Part shown: positions 50,901 through 62,008 of the stretch, in pieces
Layout: each line of letters starts with the position of its first letter
Numbering within the stretch: the first letter of the stretch is position 1
NCBI RefSeq assembly: GCF_030373225.1
Contig: NZ_JAUCZG010000001.1
Coordinates: 62,001-126,000 of the forward strand
DNA: 64,000 nt
Source of the DNA: Hydrogenophaga sp.
GTDB lineage: Bacteria > Pseudomonadota > Gammaproteobacteria > Burkholderiales > Burkholderiaceae_C
Direction: 5' to 3'
Made by a program: the position numbers and the translations under genes
The notes under the pieces: generated by a model
Database searches by the model: none
What the model saw: the letters and a program-made list of their open reading frames with translations, nothing else
Told to the model about the DNA's origin: nothing

Positions 50901-50926
50901 GCCAACGTTTTCGAAGGACACGCATC

Positions 50927-52408
<1,482 letters not shown>

Positions 52409-52419
52409 ATCCGGTGCGG

Positions 52420-52438
52420 CCCGACTGAAGTCGGGTTT
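52420..52438 (+). terminator. Hairpin after gltD
   Basis: CCCGAC-tgaa-GTCGGG (52420-52435) is followed by three T only. It is probably a weak terminator or a 3'-end stabilising hairpin for gltBD. Confidence 0.5.
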
Positions 52439-52460
52439 ACCCCGAATCCCTTATCATTCA

Positions 52461-52490
52461 AAACCCGGGCACCCACTGCCCGGTTTTTGT
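52461..52490 (+). terminator. Rho-independent terminator just before mlaF
   Basis: The stem CCGGGC (52465-52470) pairs with GCCCGG (52478-52483) and is followed by TTTTTGTTT. It ends within about four bases of the mlaF ATG. It fits termination of gltBD, but it also blocks the space where an mlaF ribosome-binding site would be expected. Confidence 0.75.
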
Positions 52491-52493
52491 TTG

Positions 52494-53330
52494 ATGCCCA
52501 TCGAAAACCCACCTCCACTGGTCGAATTGCGCAACCTGACCTTCGGTTACGGTGAGCGCGCCATCCTCGACAACGTCACGCTGACCGTGCCCCGCGGCAA
52601 GGTCACGGCGCTCATGGGCGCGTCCGGCGGTGGCAAGACCACCGTGTTGCGCCTCATCGGGGGGCAGATCCGCGCCCGCCAGGGCCAGACCCTGTTCGAT
52701 GGGCAGGACATCACCACCATGCGCGCCGAAGCCCTGTATGGCGCGCGCCGGCGCATGGGCATGCTGTTCCAGTTTGGCGCCCTGTTCACCGACATGAGCG
52801 TGTTCGACAACGTGGCCTTCCCGCTGCGCGAACACACCCAGCTGCCGGACGCTCTGGTGCGCGACATCGTGCTGATGAAGCTCAACGCGGTGGGCCTTCG
52901 CGGCGCGCGCGATCTCATGCCCAGCGAGCTGTCCGGCGGCATGGCCAGGCGCGTGGCGCTGGCGCGCGCGATTGCGCTCGACCCCGAGCTGGTGATGTAC
53001 GACGAACCCTTCGCCGGTCTGGATCCGATTTCGCTGGGCACCGCCGCACGCCTGATCCGCCAGCTCAACGACGCCATGGGGCTCACCAGCATCGTGGTCT
53101 CGCACGATCTGGACGAAACGTTTCACATCGCCGACCGGGTCATCGTGCTGGCCAACGGCCGGATCGCCGCGCAGGGGACACCGGACGAGGTGCGCCAGAG
53201 CGAGGATCCGCTGGTCAAACAGTTCGTCAATGCCTTGCCCGATGGCCCGGTGCGCTTTCATCATCCAGGCCCCAGTCTCGAAGAAGACTTCGGCAACGGC
53301 AAGCTGGCCGACCACCAGGAGCACACATGA
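52494..53330 (+). CDS. mlaF: Phospholipid ABC transporter ATP-binding protein MlaF
   Basis: A protein of 278 residues. Walker [10 protein letters not shown] (42-50), signature [14 protein letters not shown] and Walker [14 protein letters not shown] are intact. It energises the MlaFEDB complex that moves phospholipids between outer and inner membrane to keep the outer leaflet asymmetric. The ATG at 52494 is used; no Shine-Dalgarno is visible because a terminator hairpin occupies the upstream bases. It overlaps mlaE by four bases. Confidence 0.95.
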   Translation: MPIENPPPLVELRNLTFGYGERAILDNVTLTVPRGKVTALMGASGGGKTTVLRLIGGQIRARQGQTLFDGQDITTMRAEALYGARRRMGMLFQFGALFTDMSVFDNVAFPLREHTQLPDALVRDIVLMKLNAVGLRGARDLMPSELSGGMARRVALARAIALDPELVMYDEPFAGLDPISLGTAARLIRQLNDAMGLTSIVVSHDLDETFHIADRVIVLANGRIAAQGTPDEVRQSEDPLVKQFVNALPDGPVRFHHPGPSLEEDFGNGKLADHQEHT

Positions 53331-54109
53331 CGGCCGCGTGGCTGGCCCGGCTGGGCCTGACGGTGCGCCGCCAGGTCATCGACATCGGCACCGGCACGCG
53401 TCTGATGGCCCGGCTGCTGCTGCTGGTGGGCGCTGCCCTGCGTCGTCCGGTGCTCCTGCGCGACCAGATCCACTTTCTGGGCAACCATTCGCTGGCCATC
53501 ATCGGGGTCTCCGGCCTGTTCGTCGGTTTCGTGCTGGGTCTGCAGGGCTACTACACGCTGCGCATCTACGGTGCCACCGAAGCCCTGGGACTGCTGGTCA
53601 CGCTCTCACTGGTGCGTGAGCTGGGGCCGGTGATCACGGCACTGCTGTTTGCCGGGCGAGCCGGCACATCGCTCACGGCCGAAATCGGCCTCATGAAGGC
53701 GGGCGAGCAACTCAGTGCCATGGAAATGATGGCGGTCGATCCGGTGCGCCGCGTGCTGGCCCCCCGGTTCTGGGCCGGCGTGATCGTGATGCCCCTGCTC
53801 GCTGCCATCTTCAGCGCGGTCGGCGTGATCGGCGGCTGGGTCGTCGGCGTGCTCATGCTCGGTCTGGATGGTGGTGCCTTCTGGAGCCAGATGCAGGCAG
53901 GCGTCGACGTCTGGGCCGATGTGGGCAATGGCGTCGTCAAGAGCGTGGTGTTCGGATTTGCCGTCACCTTCATCGCCTTGCTCCAGGGCTACAGTGCGCA
54001 CCCCACCCCGGAAGGCGTTTCGCGCGCCACCACCCGCACCGTGGTGATGGCGTCGCTGACCGTGCTGGCACTGGACTTCATCCTCACCGCCACGATGTTC
54101 AGCATCTGA
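53327..54109 (+). CDS. mlaE: Phospholipid ABC transporter permease MlaE
   Basis: A protein of 260 residues of the MlaE/TTG2B permease family with five to six membrane helices. Conserved blocks are [54 protein letters not shown] and the C-terminal [11 protein letters not shown]. It forms the membrane core of the MlaFEDB complex. The start overlaps mlaF (ATGA). The mlaD gene follows after 35 bases. Confidence 0.95.
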   Translation: MTAAWLARLGLTVRRQVIDIGTGTRLMARLLLLVGAALRRPVLLRDQIHFLGNHSLAIIGVSGLFVGFVLGLQGYYTLRIYGATEALGLLVTLSLVRELGPVITALLFAGRAGTSLTAEIGLMKAGEQLSAMEMMAVDPVRRVLAPRFWAGVIVMPLLAAIFSAVGVIGGWVVGVLMLGLDGGAFWSQMQAGVDVWADVGNGVVKSVVFGFAVTFIALLQGYSAHPTPEGVSRATTRTVVMASLTVLALDFILTATMFSI

Positions 54110-54144
54110 GAACCCGACAGCCACATCCTCCAGTGGAGACCACC

Positions 54145-54624
54145 ATGCAAACTTCAAAAAACGACATCTGGGTCGGCCTGTTCGTGCTGATCGGGGCGGC
54201 CGCGCTCCTGTTCCTCGCCCTGCAGTCGGCCAACCTGCTGAGCCTGAACTTCGAAAAAACCTACCAGGTGGTGGGCCGTTTCGACAATGCCGGCGGCGTC
54301 AAGCCCAAGGCCGCCGTGCGCAGTGCCGGCGTGGTGGTGGGACGTGTGGAGTCCATCACCTTTGACGACACGACATTCCAGGCCAACATCACGCTGGCGC
54401 TGGAATCCCGCTATGCGTTTCCCAAGGACAGTTCGCTGAAGATCCTCACCACCGGGCTGCTGGGCGAGCAGTACATCGGCATCGAGCCCGGTGGCGCGCT
54501 GGAGAACATCACCGACGGCGCGGTGATCACGCAGACCCAGTCGGCGGTGATTCTGGAAAACCTGATCAGCCAGTTCCTGTTCAGCCGGGCGGCTGATGGC
54601 GCCGACCCCAAGCCCGCCGAGTAG
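54145..54624 (+). CDS. mlaD: Phospholipid-binding MCE protein MlaD
   Basis: A protein of 159 residues. An N-terminal membrane anchor (DIWVGLFVLIGAAALLFLAL) is followed by one MCE domain with GRFDNAGGVKPKAAVRSAGVVVGRV and GLLGEQYIGIEPGG. The C-terminal helix (VILENLISQFLF) lines the hexamer pore. It receives lipid from MlaC. The ATG at 54145 has GGAG upstream. It precedes mlaA by about 107 bases, and that gap contains a CCCGACG/CGTCGGG stem. Confidence 0.95.
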   Translation: MQTSKNDIWVGLFVLIGAAALLFLALQSANLLSLNFEKTYQVVGRFDNAGGVKPKAAVRSAGVVVGRVESITFDDTTFQANITLALESRYAFPKDSSLKILTTGLLGEQYIGIEPGGALENITDGAVITQTQSAVILENLISQFLFSRAADGADPKPAE

Positions 54625-54731
54625 GCCCGACGGGGCTTTTGGCGCCGCGTCGGGACAAGACGCCGCAACGCGACAAGAATGCTGGGCATTGCGGCAACAA
54701 CAATTCGGGCGAACTGCCCAGGGGGTTCAAC

Positions 54732-55469
54732 ATGACACACCATCTTTCCACGCCAGCCCGGTCACCGACCGTGTTGGTCAGTGCCCTGGCGCTGGCCGTG
54801 CTCACCGGCTGTGCAACCGGTCCCGACGCCAACCCGCGTGACCCGCTCGAGCCCTTGAATCGAGGCGTGTACCGTTTCAATGACGCGGTGGACACGGCGG
54901 TTCTGAAGCCCGTGGCCACGGCGTACAAGGATGTCACGCCCAGCCCGGTGCAGACCGGCGTGAACAATTTCTTCAGCAACATCGGCGACCTCTGGTCGTC
55001 GGCGAATGCGGCGTTCCAGCTGCGGCCACGCGAAGCCACCGAAAACCTGATGCGGTTCAGTGTCAACACCGTGCTTGGCCTGGGAGGTCTGCTCGACATC
55101 GCCACCGAAGTCGGCATTCCGCGCACCCGCCTTGATTTCGGACAGACCCTGGGTCGGTGGGGTGCGCCGTCCGGCGCTTACCTGGTGCTGCCGATCTTCG
55201 GTCCGTCATCGGTGCGCGACGGCACCGGTTTGCTGGTGGACATGAGCGTGGACCCGGTGTCGGGCCTGAACGACAGGTCGGCCCGCAACTCTCTGACCGC
55301 CCTGCGCGTGGTCGACACCCGGGCCGGCCTGCTGCGCGCTTCGTCGGTGCTGGAAGAGGCCGCGCTCGACAAATACAGCTTCACCCGCGATTTTTATCTC
55401 AACCGTCGTCAAAGCCAGATCGATGACCTGATCGACAAAGGCATCGGCCTGGGTGACGGCGAGCAGTGA
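54732..55469 (+). CDS. mlaA: Outer-membrane lipoprotein MlaA (VacJ)
   Basis: A protein of 245 residues. The lipobox is VLTGC near residue 26, followed by the VacJ/MlaA domain with DPLEPLNRGVYRFNDAVD, NNFFSNIGDLWSS and TLGRWGAPSGAYLVLPIFGPS. It extracts misplaced phospholipids from the outer leaflet of the outer membrane and hands them to MlaC. AGGGGG lies before the ATG. In E. coli mlaA is unlinked; here it lies inside the mla operon between mlaD and mlaC. Confidence 0.94.
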   Translation: MTHHLSTPARSPTVLVSALALAVLTGCATGPDANPRDPLEPLNRGVYRFNDAVDTAVLKPVATAYKDVTPSPVQTGVNNFFSNIGDLWSSANAAFQLRPREATENLMRFSVNTVLGLGGLLDIATEVGIPRTRLDFGQTLGRWGAPSGAYLVLPIFGPSSVRDGTGLLVDMSVDPVSGLNDRSARNSLTALRVVDTRAGLLRASSVLEEAALDKYSFTRDFYLNRRQSQIDDLIDKGIGLGDGEQ

Positions 55470-55583
55470 GGCGCCGATACGTCTCGCAACGTCTGCAGTG
55501 GAACTGCTTCATGTTTCTGCGGCTCTGATGACTTACGCTGCATCTTCTGCAGCCGGGCCATTGCCCTCAAAAGGAAAACAACC

Positions 55584-56207
55584 ATGATGAAACGCCGCTC
55601 CTGGCTCTCTGCCCTCGTGATCACCGCCGCAGCGATGTCCTTGCCCGCCATGGCGCAGGACGAGGCACCCGATGCGCTCGTCAAGCGCATCTCCAGCGAC
55701 GTGCTGGCGTCGGTGAAGGCAGACCCCGCCATCCAGGCGGGCGACGTGAACCGGATCGTGGCCCTGGTGGACGCCAAGATCCTGCCCAGCGTGAATTTCA
55801 ACCGCATGACCTCTGCGGCCGTGGGCCGTTTCTGGCGTCAGGCCACCCCCGAGCAGCAAAAGCAGCTCCAGGACGAATTCAAGATACTCCTGGTGCGCAC
55901 CTATTCCGGTGCACTCGGCGAGGTGAAAGACCAGACCGTGACCTTCAAGCCGATGCGCTCCAAGCCTGAAGACACCGAGGTGATCGTGCGTTCCGAAGTG
56001 CGCGGCAAGGGCGACCCGATCCAGCTGGACTACCGCCTGGAGAAGACCGCTGGTGGCTGGAAGATCTACGACATCAACGTGCTCGGCGTCTGGCTGGTAG
56101 AAACCTACCGCACCCAGTTTGCGCAGGAAATCAGCGCCAAGGGGATCGACGGGTTGATTGCCTCGCTGGTGCAGCGCAACAAGTCCAACGTGGCCAAAAC
56201 CAGCTGA
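55584..56207 (+). CDS. mlaC: Periplasmic phospholipid carrier MlaC
   Basis: A protein of 207 residues. The signal peptide ends near AMAQ and is followed by the Tol_Tol_Ttg2/MlaC domain with NRMTSAAVGRFWRQATPEQQKQL, VRTYSGALGEV and WKIYDINVLGVWLVETYR. It ferries phospholipid between MlaA and MlaD. AAAGGAAA lies seven bases upstream of the ATG. It lies 114 bases after mlaA and just before mlaB. Confidence 0.94.
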   Translation: MMKRRSWLSALVITAAAMSLPAMAQDEAPDALVKRISSDVLASVKADPAIQAGDVNRIVALVDAKILPSVNFNRMTSAAVGRFWRQATPEQQKQLQDEFKILLVRTYSGALGEVKDQTVTFKPMRSKPEDTEVIVRSEVRGKGDPIQLDYRLEKTAGGWKIYDINVLGVWLVETYRTQFAQEISAKGIDGLIASLVQRNKSNVAKTS

Positions 56208-56229
56208 CCCCGTGACAAGCACCCAGACC

Positions 56230-56508
56230 ATGGCCGCACCCGCGGCGGCGCTGCCGGTCGAGATCACGCTGGCTGAAGCGGGCAAGACCCTTGTGGACCT
56301 CAAGCTGGCGCTCGAACTGCAGGCCGGCCCCGTGGTGGTCGTCGATGCCAGCCAGCTTCGCGTGTTCGATTCGTCGGCGGTGGCGGTGCTGCTCGAACTG
56401 CGCCGGCTGCTGCGCGCCGATGGCAAAACCCTGCAGGTGACCCACTGGCCGCGCCGTCTGGAGGACCTCATGGGTCTGTACGGCGTGGGCGAGCTGCTCG
56501 CGCCCTGA
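56230..56508 (+). CDS. mlaB: STAS-domain protein MlaB
   Basis: A small cytoplasmic STAS protein of 92 residues. VVVVDASQLRVFDSSAVAVLLELRRL is the core of the anti-sigma-antagonist-like fold, and KTLQVTHWPRRLEDLMGLYGVGELL follows. MlaB binds MlaF and stabilises the active complex. The ATG at 56230 is used; a GTG at 56212, five bases after mlaC, is also plausible. Neither has a strong ribosome-binding site. Confidence 0.88.
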   Translation: MAAPAAALPVEITLAEAGKTLVDLKLALELQAGPVVVVDASQLRVFDSSAVAVLLELRRLLRADGKTLQVTHWPRRLEDLMGLYGVGELLAP

Positions 56509-56644
56509 AGGGCGGTCACCTTGCCTTCGGGCCCCGGGCTTGACCTGCCCGCAGTGCGGACACCCTGGCGGGCCTAAAATACGCGGTTGCCCGGCGGCCG
56601 ACAGATGTCCTGTGTGCCGCCGGCCTCCGTGTTGTCACCCGCGC

Positions 56645-57643
56645 ATGCCCGCAGTTTCCTTCCAAAACGTTTCCAAACTCTATCCGTCTTCGCGCGGCGC
56701 CGTGCAGGCACTGCAGTCGGTGTCGTTCGACGTCGAGGCCGGGGAGTTTTTCGGTCTGCTCGGGCCCAACGGCGCGGGCAAGACCACGCTGATCAGCATC
56801 CTGGCCGGTCTGGCCCGCGCCACCGAGGGCCGCGTGCTGGTGCACGGCAGCGACGTGCAGACCGATTACCAGGCCGCGCGCCGCCAGTTGGGCGTGGTGC
56901 CCCAGGAACTCGTGTTCGACCCTTTTTTCAATGTGCGCGAGGCGCTGCGCATCCAGTCCGGCTATTTCGGCATCCAGCGCAACGATGCATGGATCGACGA
57001 ACTGCTTGAAGGTCTGGGCCTCACAGACAAGGCCAATGCCAACATGCGCCAGCTCTCGGGCGGCATGAAGCGACGGGTGCTGATTGCTCAGGCCCTGGTT
57101 CACAAGCCGCCGGTGATCGTGCTCGACGAACCCACCGCCGGCGTGGACGTGGAGTTGCGCCAGACCCTGTGGCAATTCATCTCCGATCTCAACAAGCGAC
57201 TGGGCAGCACCGTGCTGCTGACCACCCACTATCTTGAAGAAGCCGAGGCGCTGTGCGGGCGCATCGCCATGCTCAAGCAGGGCAGGGTGGTGGCTCTCGA
57301 ATCGACGTCTGCGCTGCTGTCGCGCGCGGCATCCAACGTGTTGCGCTTCAAGAGCGACAGAGCGCTGCCGCCCGAGCTGGCCGTGCAGGCACGCATCACC
57401 GGTCGCGTGGTGCAGCTGCCGGCCAACGACGCGCTGGCGGTCGAACGCATCCTGACGCGCTTGCGCGAGGCCGGTGTGGTTCCTGAAGACATCGAGATTC
57501 GCAAGGCCGATCTCGAAGACGTGTTCCTGGACCTGACCGGGGCTGGAGCACGGCCCGCCACCGGGCCGCTCCAGGCCGGTTCAGCCCCCCCGGCGGGCAG
57601 CGCAGCACACCCTGTGACGAGCGTGGGGGCGGGACCGGCATGA
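56645..57643 (+). CDS. ABC-2 type exporter ATP-binding protein (YadG-like)
   Basis: A protein of 332 residues. It has Walker A GPNGAGKTT, signature LSGGMKRRVLIAQA, Walker B VIVLDEPTAGVD and switch TTHYLEEAE, as in E. coli YadG. The last roughly 33 residues (after VFLDLTG) are low-complexity Ala/Gly/Pro and encoded by DNA that resembles the GC-rich intergenic repeats in the window. It pairs with the permease that follows (ATGA overlap). The transported substrate is unknown. Confidence 0.88.
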   Translation: MPAVSFQNVSKLYPSSRGAVQALQSVSFDVEAGEFFGLLGPNGAGKTTLISILAGLARATEGRVLVHGSDVQTDYQAARRQLGVVPQELVFDPFFNVREALRIQSGYFGIQRNDAWIDELLEGLGLTDKANANMRQLSGGMKRRVLIAQALVHKPPVIVLDEPTAGVDVELRQTLWQFISDLNKRLGSTVLLTTHYLEEAEALCGRIAMLKQGRVVALESTSALLSRAASNVLRFKSDRALPPELAVQARITGRVVQLPANDALAVERILTRLREAGVVPEDIEIRKADLEDVFLDLTGAGARPATGPLQAGSAPPAGSAAHPVTSVGAGPA

Positions 57644-58395
57644 CGGGCTGGCAGACCCTTTTCTACAAGGAAGTGCTGCGCTTCTGGAAGGTCGGCTTCC
57701 AGACCGTGGCCGCGCCGGTGATCACCGCCATCCTCTACCTGATGATCTTTGGTCACGTGCTCGAAGACCGGGTGCAGGTCTACGACTCGGTGAGCTACAC
57801 CGCCTTTCTGTTGCCCGGCCTGGTCATGATGAGCGTGCTGCAAAACGCCTTTGCCAACAGCTCGTCCTCGTTGGTGCAGAGCAAGATCATGGGCAACCTG
57901 GTGTTCCTGCTGCTCACGCCGCTGTCCCACCGCGCCTGGTTCGTGGCCTATGTCGGCTCTTCCATCGTGCGCGGGCTGGCCGTGGGCGCCGGGGTGATGG
58001 CGGTCACCTGGTGGTTCGCGCAGCCTTCCCTGGTCGCACCGCTGTGGATACTTGCCTTTGGTTTCATGGGTGCTGCATTGCTCGGCGCGCTCGGGCTGAT
58101 CGCTGGGCTCTGGGCCGAAAAGTTCGATCAGATGGCGGCATTCCAGAACTTCATCATCGTGCCCATGACCTTCCTCTCGGGCGTGTTCTACTCGATTCAC
58201 TCCCTGCCCGAGTTCTGGCAGACGGTGAGCCACCTCAACCCGTTCTTCTACATGATCGACGGCTTTCGCTATGGCTTTTTCGGCGTGAGCGACGTCTCGC
58301 CCTGGATCAGCCTGGGCCTGGTCGGCGGTGCGTTGACCGTGGTGAGTGCCATCGCGCTGCACCTGCTCAAGACCGGCTACAAAATCCGTCACTGA
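57640..58395 (+). CDS. ABC-2 type transporter permease (YadH-like)
   Basis: A protein of 251 residues with six membrane helices. It starts MTGWQTLFYKEVLRFWKV and contains FLLPGLVMMSVLQNAFANSSSSLVQSK and MTFLSGVFYSIHSLPEFWQ, typical of the YadH/ABC2_membrane family. It would export an envelope component or drug together with the preceding ATPase. Its position between the mla genes and ibaG-murA suggests an envelope role, but this is inference. Confidence 0.9.
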   Translation: MTGWQTLFYKEVLRFWKVGFQTVAAPVITAILYLMIFGHVLEDRVQVYDSVSYTAFLLPGLVMMSVLQNAFANSSSSLVQSKIMGNLVFLLLTPLSHRAWFVAYVGSSIVRGLAVGAGVMAVTWWFAQPSLVAPLWILAFGFMGAALLGALGLIAGLWAEKFDQMAAFQNFIIVPMTFLSGVFYSIHSLPEFWQTVSHLNPFFYMIDGFRYGFFGVSDVSPWISLGLVGGALTVVSAIALHLLKTGYKIRH

Positions 58396-58403
58396 AACAC
58401 GAC

Positions 58404-58643
58404 ATGACCGCTGAACAACTGCAATCGCTCATCGCCGCCGGCCTGCCGTGCGAACACCTCGAAGTCACCGGTGACGGGCGCCACTGGGCCGCCGTGATCG
58501 TCTCGCCGGCGTTTGAAGGGCTGCGCCTGATCAAGCGCCACCAGGCCGTCTACGGCACGCTGGGTGAGCGCATCCAGAGCGACGAGGTGCACGCCTTGTC
58601 GATGAAGACCTACACACCCGCCGAGTGGGCGGCCCAACCCTGA
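58404..58643 (+). CDS. ibaG: BolA-family protein IbaG
   Basis: A protein of 79 residues of the BolA family, shorter IbaG (YrbA) type. The domain has [19 protein letters not shown], the conserved Phe-Gly-like loop replaced by [14 protein letters not shown], and [17 protein letters not shown]. IbaG-type proteins partner with monothiol glutaredoxins in iron-sulfur handling. It lies directly upstream of murA, a gene order conserved in proteobacteria. Confidence 0.93.
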   Translation: MTAEQLQSLIAAGLPCEHLEVTGDGRHWAAVIVSPAFEGLRLIKRHQAVYGTLGERIQSDEVHALSMKTYTPAEWAAQP

Positions 58644-58657
58644 ACAGATCGCCAGGC

Positions 58658-59938
58658 ATGGACAAACTCCGAATCACCGGCGGCCGGACCCTGCAGGGCG
58701 AGGTGACCATCTCGGGCGCCAAGAACGCCGCATTGCCCGAGTTGTGCGCCGCATTGCTCACCGAAGACCCGGTGACGCTGAACAACCTGCCGCGCCTGCG
58801 CGACGTGGCCACCATGCGCCAGCTGCTCGACAACATGGGGGTACAGACGCAGACCCACGGCGAGCGGGGCGGCATCACGCTGCAGGCGGCCGACCCGATC
58901 CAGGCCGTCGCACCGTACGAGCTGGTCAAGACCATGCGCGCCTCCGTGCTGGTGCTCGGACCGCTGCTGGCGCGCTTCGGCCACGCCCGCGTCTCGCTGC
59001 CGGGCGGCTGCGCCATCGGGTCGCGCCCGGTGGACCAGCACATCAAGGGCATGCAGTCGATGGGGGCCGAGATCGTGGTCGAGCACGGCTACATGGTCGC
59101 CAGGCTGCCTGCGGGCAAGACGCGCCTGCACGGCGCGCGCATCGCCACCGACATGGTGACCGTCACCGGCACCGAGAATTTCCTGATGGCCGCGGCACTG
59201 GCCGAAGGCGAGACGCTGCTGGAGAACGCGGCCCAGGAACCCGAGATCGGCGATCTGGCCCAGATGCTGATCGCCATGGGCGCGAAGATCGAAGGCCATG
59301 GCACCAGCCGCATCCACATCCAGGGCGTGGACCGTCTGCACGGCTGCACCCACCAGGTGGTGGCCGACCGCATCGAGACCGGCACGTTTCTGTGCGCGGT
59401 GGCCGCGACCGGTGGTGACGTGGTCTTGCGCCATGGCCGGGCCGACCACCTCGATGCGGTGATCGACAAGCTGCACGAGGCCGGCGCCGACATCGAAGCC
59501 GGCAAGGACAGCGGTGGCGATTTCATCCGTGTGCGGGCCACGGGCCGCCTGAAGGCCCAGAGCTTTCGCACCACCGAGTACCCGGGCTTCCCCACCGACA
59601 TGCAGGCGCAGTTCATGGTGCTCAACTGCATCGCCGAAGGCACGAGCAAGGTGACCGAGACCATCTTTGAAAACCGGTTCATGCATGTCAACGAGCTGGT
59701 GCGCCTGGGCGCACGCATCCAGACCGATGGCAAGGTCGCCGTGGTGGAGGGCATCCAGCGGCTGTCGGGCGCCACCGTCATGGCCACCGACCTGCGGGCT
59801 TCGGCCAGCCTGGTGATCGCCGGCCTGGTGGCCGACGGTGAAACCGTCGTCGACCGGATCTACCACCTCGACCGGGGCTACGACCAGATGGAAGAAAAAC
59901 TGCGCGGCATCGGCGCCGACATCGAGAGGGTGAAATGA
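58658..59938 (+). CDS. murA: UDP-N-acetylglucosamine 1-carboxyvinyltransferase
   Basis: A protein of 426 residues with the EPSP-synthase-like fold. It starts [20 protein letters not shown]. The active-site Cys118 lies in [15 protein letters not shown] and is present, so the enzyme should be fosfomycin-sensitive in principle. It catalyses the first committed step of peptidoglycan synthesis in the cytoplasm. The start at 58658 is used; 58625 overlaps ibaG. A GC-rich repeat separates it from hisG. Confidence 0.96.
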   Translation: MDKLRITGGRTLQGEVTISGAKNAALPELCAALLTEDPVTLNNLPRLRDVATMRQLLDNMGVQTQTHGERGGITLQAADPIQAVAPYELVKTMRASVLVLGPLLARFGHARVSLPGGCAIGSRPVDQHIKGMQSMGAEIVVEHGYMVARLPAGKTRLHGARIATDMVTVTGTENFLMAAALAEGETLLENAAQEPEIGDLAQMLIAMGAKIEGHGTSRIHIQGVDRLHGCTHQVVADRIETGTFLCAVAATGGDVVLRHGRADHLDAVIDKLHEAGADIEAGKDSGGDFIRVRATGRLKAQSFRTTEYPGFPTDMQAQFMVLNCIAEGTSKVTETIFENRFMHVNELVRLGARIQTDGKVAVVEGIQRLSGATVMATDLRASASLVIAGLVADGETVVDRIYHLDRGYDQMEEKLRGIGADIERVK

Positions 59939-60017
59939 AACTGCCCCCACGTTCATTCCGTTCACTGCCTCCCAAGGGGGCGCGCGCCTCCCTCGGGGCC
60001 GCCCGGCGGGAGTCGCC
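59939..60017 (+). repeat. GC-rich intergenic repeat-like element between murA and hisG
   Basis: This segment contains CTGCCCCCACG…CTGCCTCCCAAGGGGGCGC and CTCCCTCGGGG…GGCGGGAG, which can form two hairpins. It starts directly after the murA stop and ends at the hisG start. It resembles the elements at 7528-7625 and 57542-57640 in composition and in shared GGGGCCG/CCCGGCGG words. Confidence 0.5.
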
Positions 60018-60668
60018 ATGATCACCCTCGCCCTGTCCAAAGGCCGCATCTTCGACGAGACCTTGCCGCTGCTCAAGGCCGCGGGCATCGAGGTGCTCGA
60101 AGACCCCGAGAAGTCGCGCAAGCTGATCCTTGCCACCAGCAACCCGCAGGTACGGGTGGTGCTGGTGCGCGCCAGCGACGTGCCGACCTACGTGGAGCAC
60201 GGTGGCGCCGACCTGGGCGTGACCGGCAAGGACACCTTGATCGAACACGGTGGCCAGGGCCTGTACCAGCCGCTCGATCTCAACATCTCACGCTGCCGCG
60301 TCAGCGTGGCCGTGCGCGCGGATTTCGATTACGCATCGGCGGTGCGCCAGGGCTCTCGCCTGAAGGTGGCCACCAAGTACACGCAGATCGCCCGTGAATT
60401 CTTTGCCGGCAAGGGCGTGCACGTGGACCTGATCAAGCTCTACGGAAGCATGGAGCTCGCCCCGCTCACCGGTCTGGCCGACGCCATCGTCGACCTGGTG
60501 TCCACCGGCAACACGCTCAAGGCCAACCATCTGGTCGAAGTCGAACGCATCATGGACATCAGCGCGCGCCTGGTGGTCAACCAGGCCTCGCTCAAGCTCA
60601 AGCAGGCGGCCATCCGCCCGATCATCAATGCCTTCGCCCAGGCTATCGAACAAAGCTCCCGCGCATGA
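60018..60668 (+). CDS. hisG: ATP phosphoribosyltransferase, short form
   Basis: A protein of 216 residues of the short HisG_S type, lacking the C-terminal regulatory domain of the long form. It starts [19 protein letters not shown] and contains the phosphate-binding [14 protein letters not shown]. It catalyses the first step of histidine synthesis. Short HisG works as an octameric complex with the regulatory subunit HisZ, which is not in this window. It overlaps hisD by four bases. Confidence 0.95.
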   Translation: MITLALSKGRIFDETLPLLKAAGIEVLEDPEKSRKLILATSNPQVRVVLVRASDVPTYVEHGGADLGVTGKDTLIEHGGQGLYQPLDLNISRCRVSVAVRADFDYASAVRQGSRLKVATKYTQIAREFFAGKGVHVDLIKLYGSMELAPLTGLADAIVDLVSTGNTLKANHLVEVERIMDISARLVVNQASLKLKQAAIRPIINAFAQAIEQSSRA

Positions 60669-62008
60669 CCTTCAACGCCCGTCCCGCCCGCCTGTCCACC
60701 TCCGCTGCAGACTTCGAGGCGCAGTTTGCCGCCCGGCTGCACTGGTCGGCCGAGACCGATGGTGCGATCGAAGAGCGGGTGTCCGGCATCCTGCAGGACG
60801 TGAAATCGCGTGGCGATGCGGCGGTGCTGGAATACACAGCCCGTTTTGATGGCCTTGATGTGTCGAACCTTGACCAACTGGAGCTCACCCAGGCCGAGCT
60901 CCTGGCCGCCTTCGACGGTTTGCCCGATGCGCAGCGCAACGCCCTGCAAGCCGCGGCCCGACGGGTGCGCAGTTATCACGAAGCACAGAAAAAGGCCGGT
61001 GGCGAGAGCTGGAGCTACCGGGACGAAGACGGCACGCTGCTGGGCCAGAAGGTCACGCCGCTGGACCGTGTGGGCATCTACGTGCCCGGCGGCAAGGCCG
61101 CGTATCCGTCGAGCGTGTTGATGAATGCGATTCCCGCCCATGTGGCCGGTGTGGCCGAAATCATCATGGTGGTGCCCACGCCCCGCGGCGAGAAGAACCC
61201 GCTGGTGCTGGCAGCTGCGCATGTGGCCGGCGTCACCCGGGCCTTCACCATCGGCGGCGCGCAGGCTGTGGCCGCACTCGCCTACGGCACGGCCACCGTG
61301 CCCAAGGTCGACAAGATCACCGGGCCGGGCAACGCCTACGTGGCCAGTGCCAAGAAGCGCGTGTTCGGCATCGTGGGCATCGACATGATCGCGGGTCCGA
61401 GCGAGATCCTGGTGCTGGCCGATGGCAGCACGCCGGCCGAGTGGGTGGCGATGGACCTGTTCAGCCAGGCCGAGCACGACGAACTGGCGCAGAGCATCCT
61501 GCTGTGCCCCGATGCCGCCTACATCGAGGCGGTGCAGGCCGCCATCGACCGCCTGCTGCCGACCCTGCCGCGTGCAGCCATCATCGCCCGGAGCCTCAAC
61601 TTCCGCGGGGCCCTGATCCACACACGCAGCATGGAAGAGGCCTGCGCCATCAGCAACCGCATCGCGCCCGAGCACCTCGAAGTGTCGAGCAGCGAGCCGC
61701 ACCGCTGGGAGCCGCTGCTCAAACATGCCGGCGCCATTTTCCTGGGGGCTTACACCAGCGAAAGCCTGGGTGACTACTGCGCCGGACCCAACCACGTGCT
61801 GCCCACCAGCGGCACGGCACGCTTCAGCTCGCCGCTGGGCGTGTACGACTTCCAGAAGCGCAGCAGCCTGATCGAGGTGAGCCAGGCCGGCGCACAGAGT
61901 CTGGGCCTCATTGCCGCCGAGATGGCTTACGGCGAAGGCCTTCAAGCCCATGCCCGAGCCGCCGAGATGCGCCTGGACAAGGTGCCACCGATGCGAGGTG
62001 CCCTTTGA
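60665..62008 (+). CDS. hisD: Histidinol dehydrogenase
   Basis: A protein of 447 residues. Conserved blocks include [48 protein letters not shown] and the zinc-linked [10 protein letters not shown], plus the late [20 protein letters not shown]. It catalyses the last two oxidation steps of histidine synthesis. The start overlaps the hisG stop (ATGA). The 61-base gap to hisC is GC-rich and repeat-like. Confidence 0.96.
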   Translation: MTFNARPARLSTSAADFEAQFAARLHWSAETDGAIEERVSGILQDVKSRGDAAVLEYTARFDGLDVSNLDQLELTQAELLAAFDGLPDAQRNALQAAARRVRSYHEAQKKAGGESWSYRDEDGTLLGQKVTPLDRVGIYVPGGKAAYPSSVLMNAIPAHVAGVAEIIMVVPTPRGEKNPLVLAAAHVAGVTRAFTIGGAQAVAALAYGTATVPKVDKITGPGNAYVASAKKRVFGIVGIDMIAGPSEILVLADGSTPAEWVAMDLFSQAEHDELAQSILLCPDAAYIEAVQAAIDRLLPTLPRAAIIARSLNFRGALIHTRSMEEACAISNRIAPEHLEVSSSEPHRWEPLLKHAGAIFLGAYTSESLGDYCAGPNHVLPTSGTARFSSPLGVYDFQKRSSLIEVSQAGAQSLGLIAAEMAYGEGLQAHARAAEMRLDKVPPMRGAL

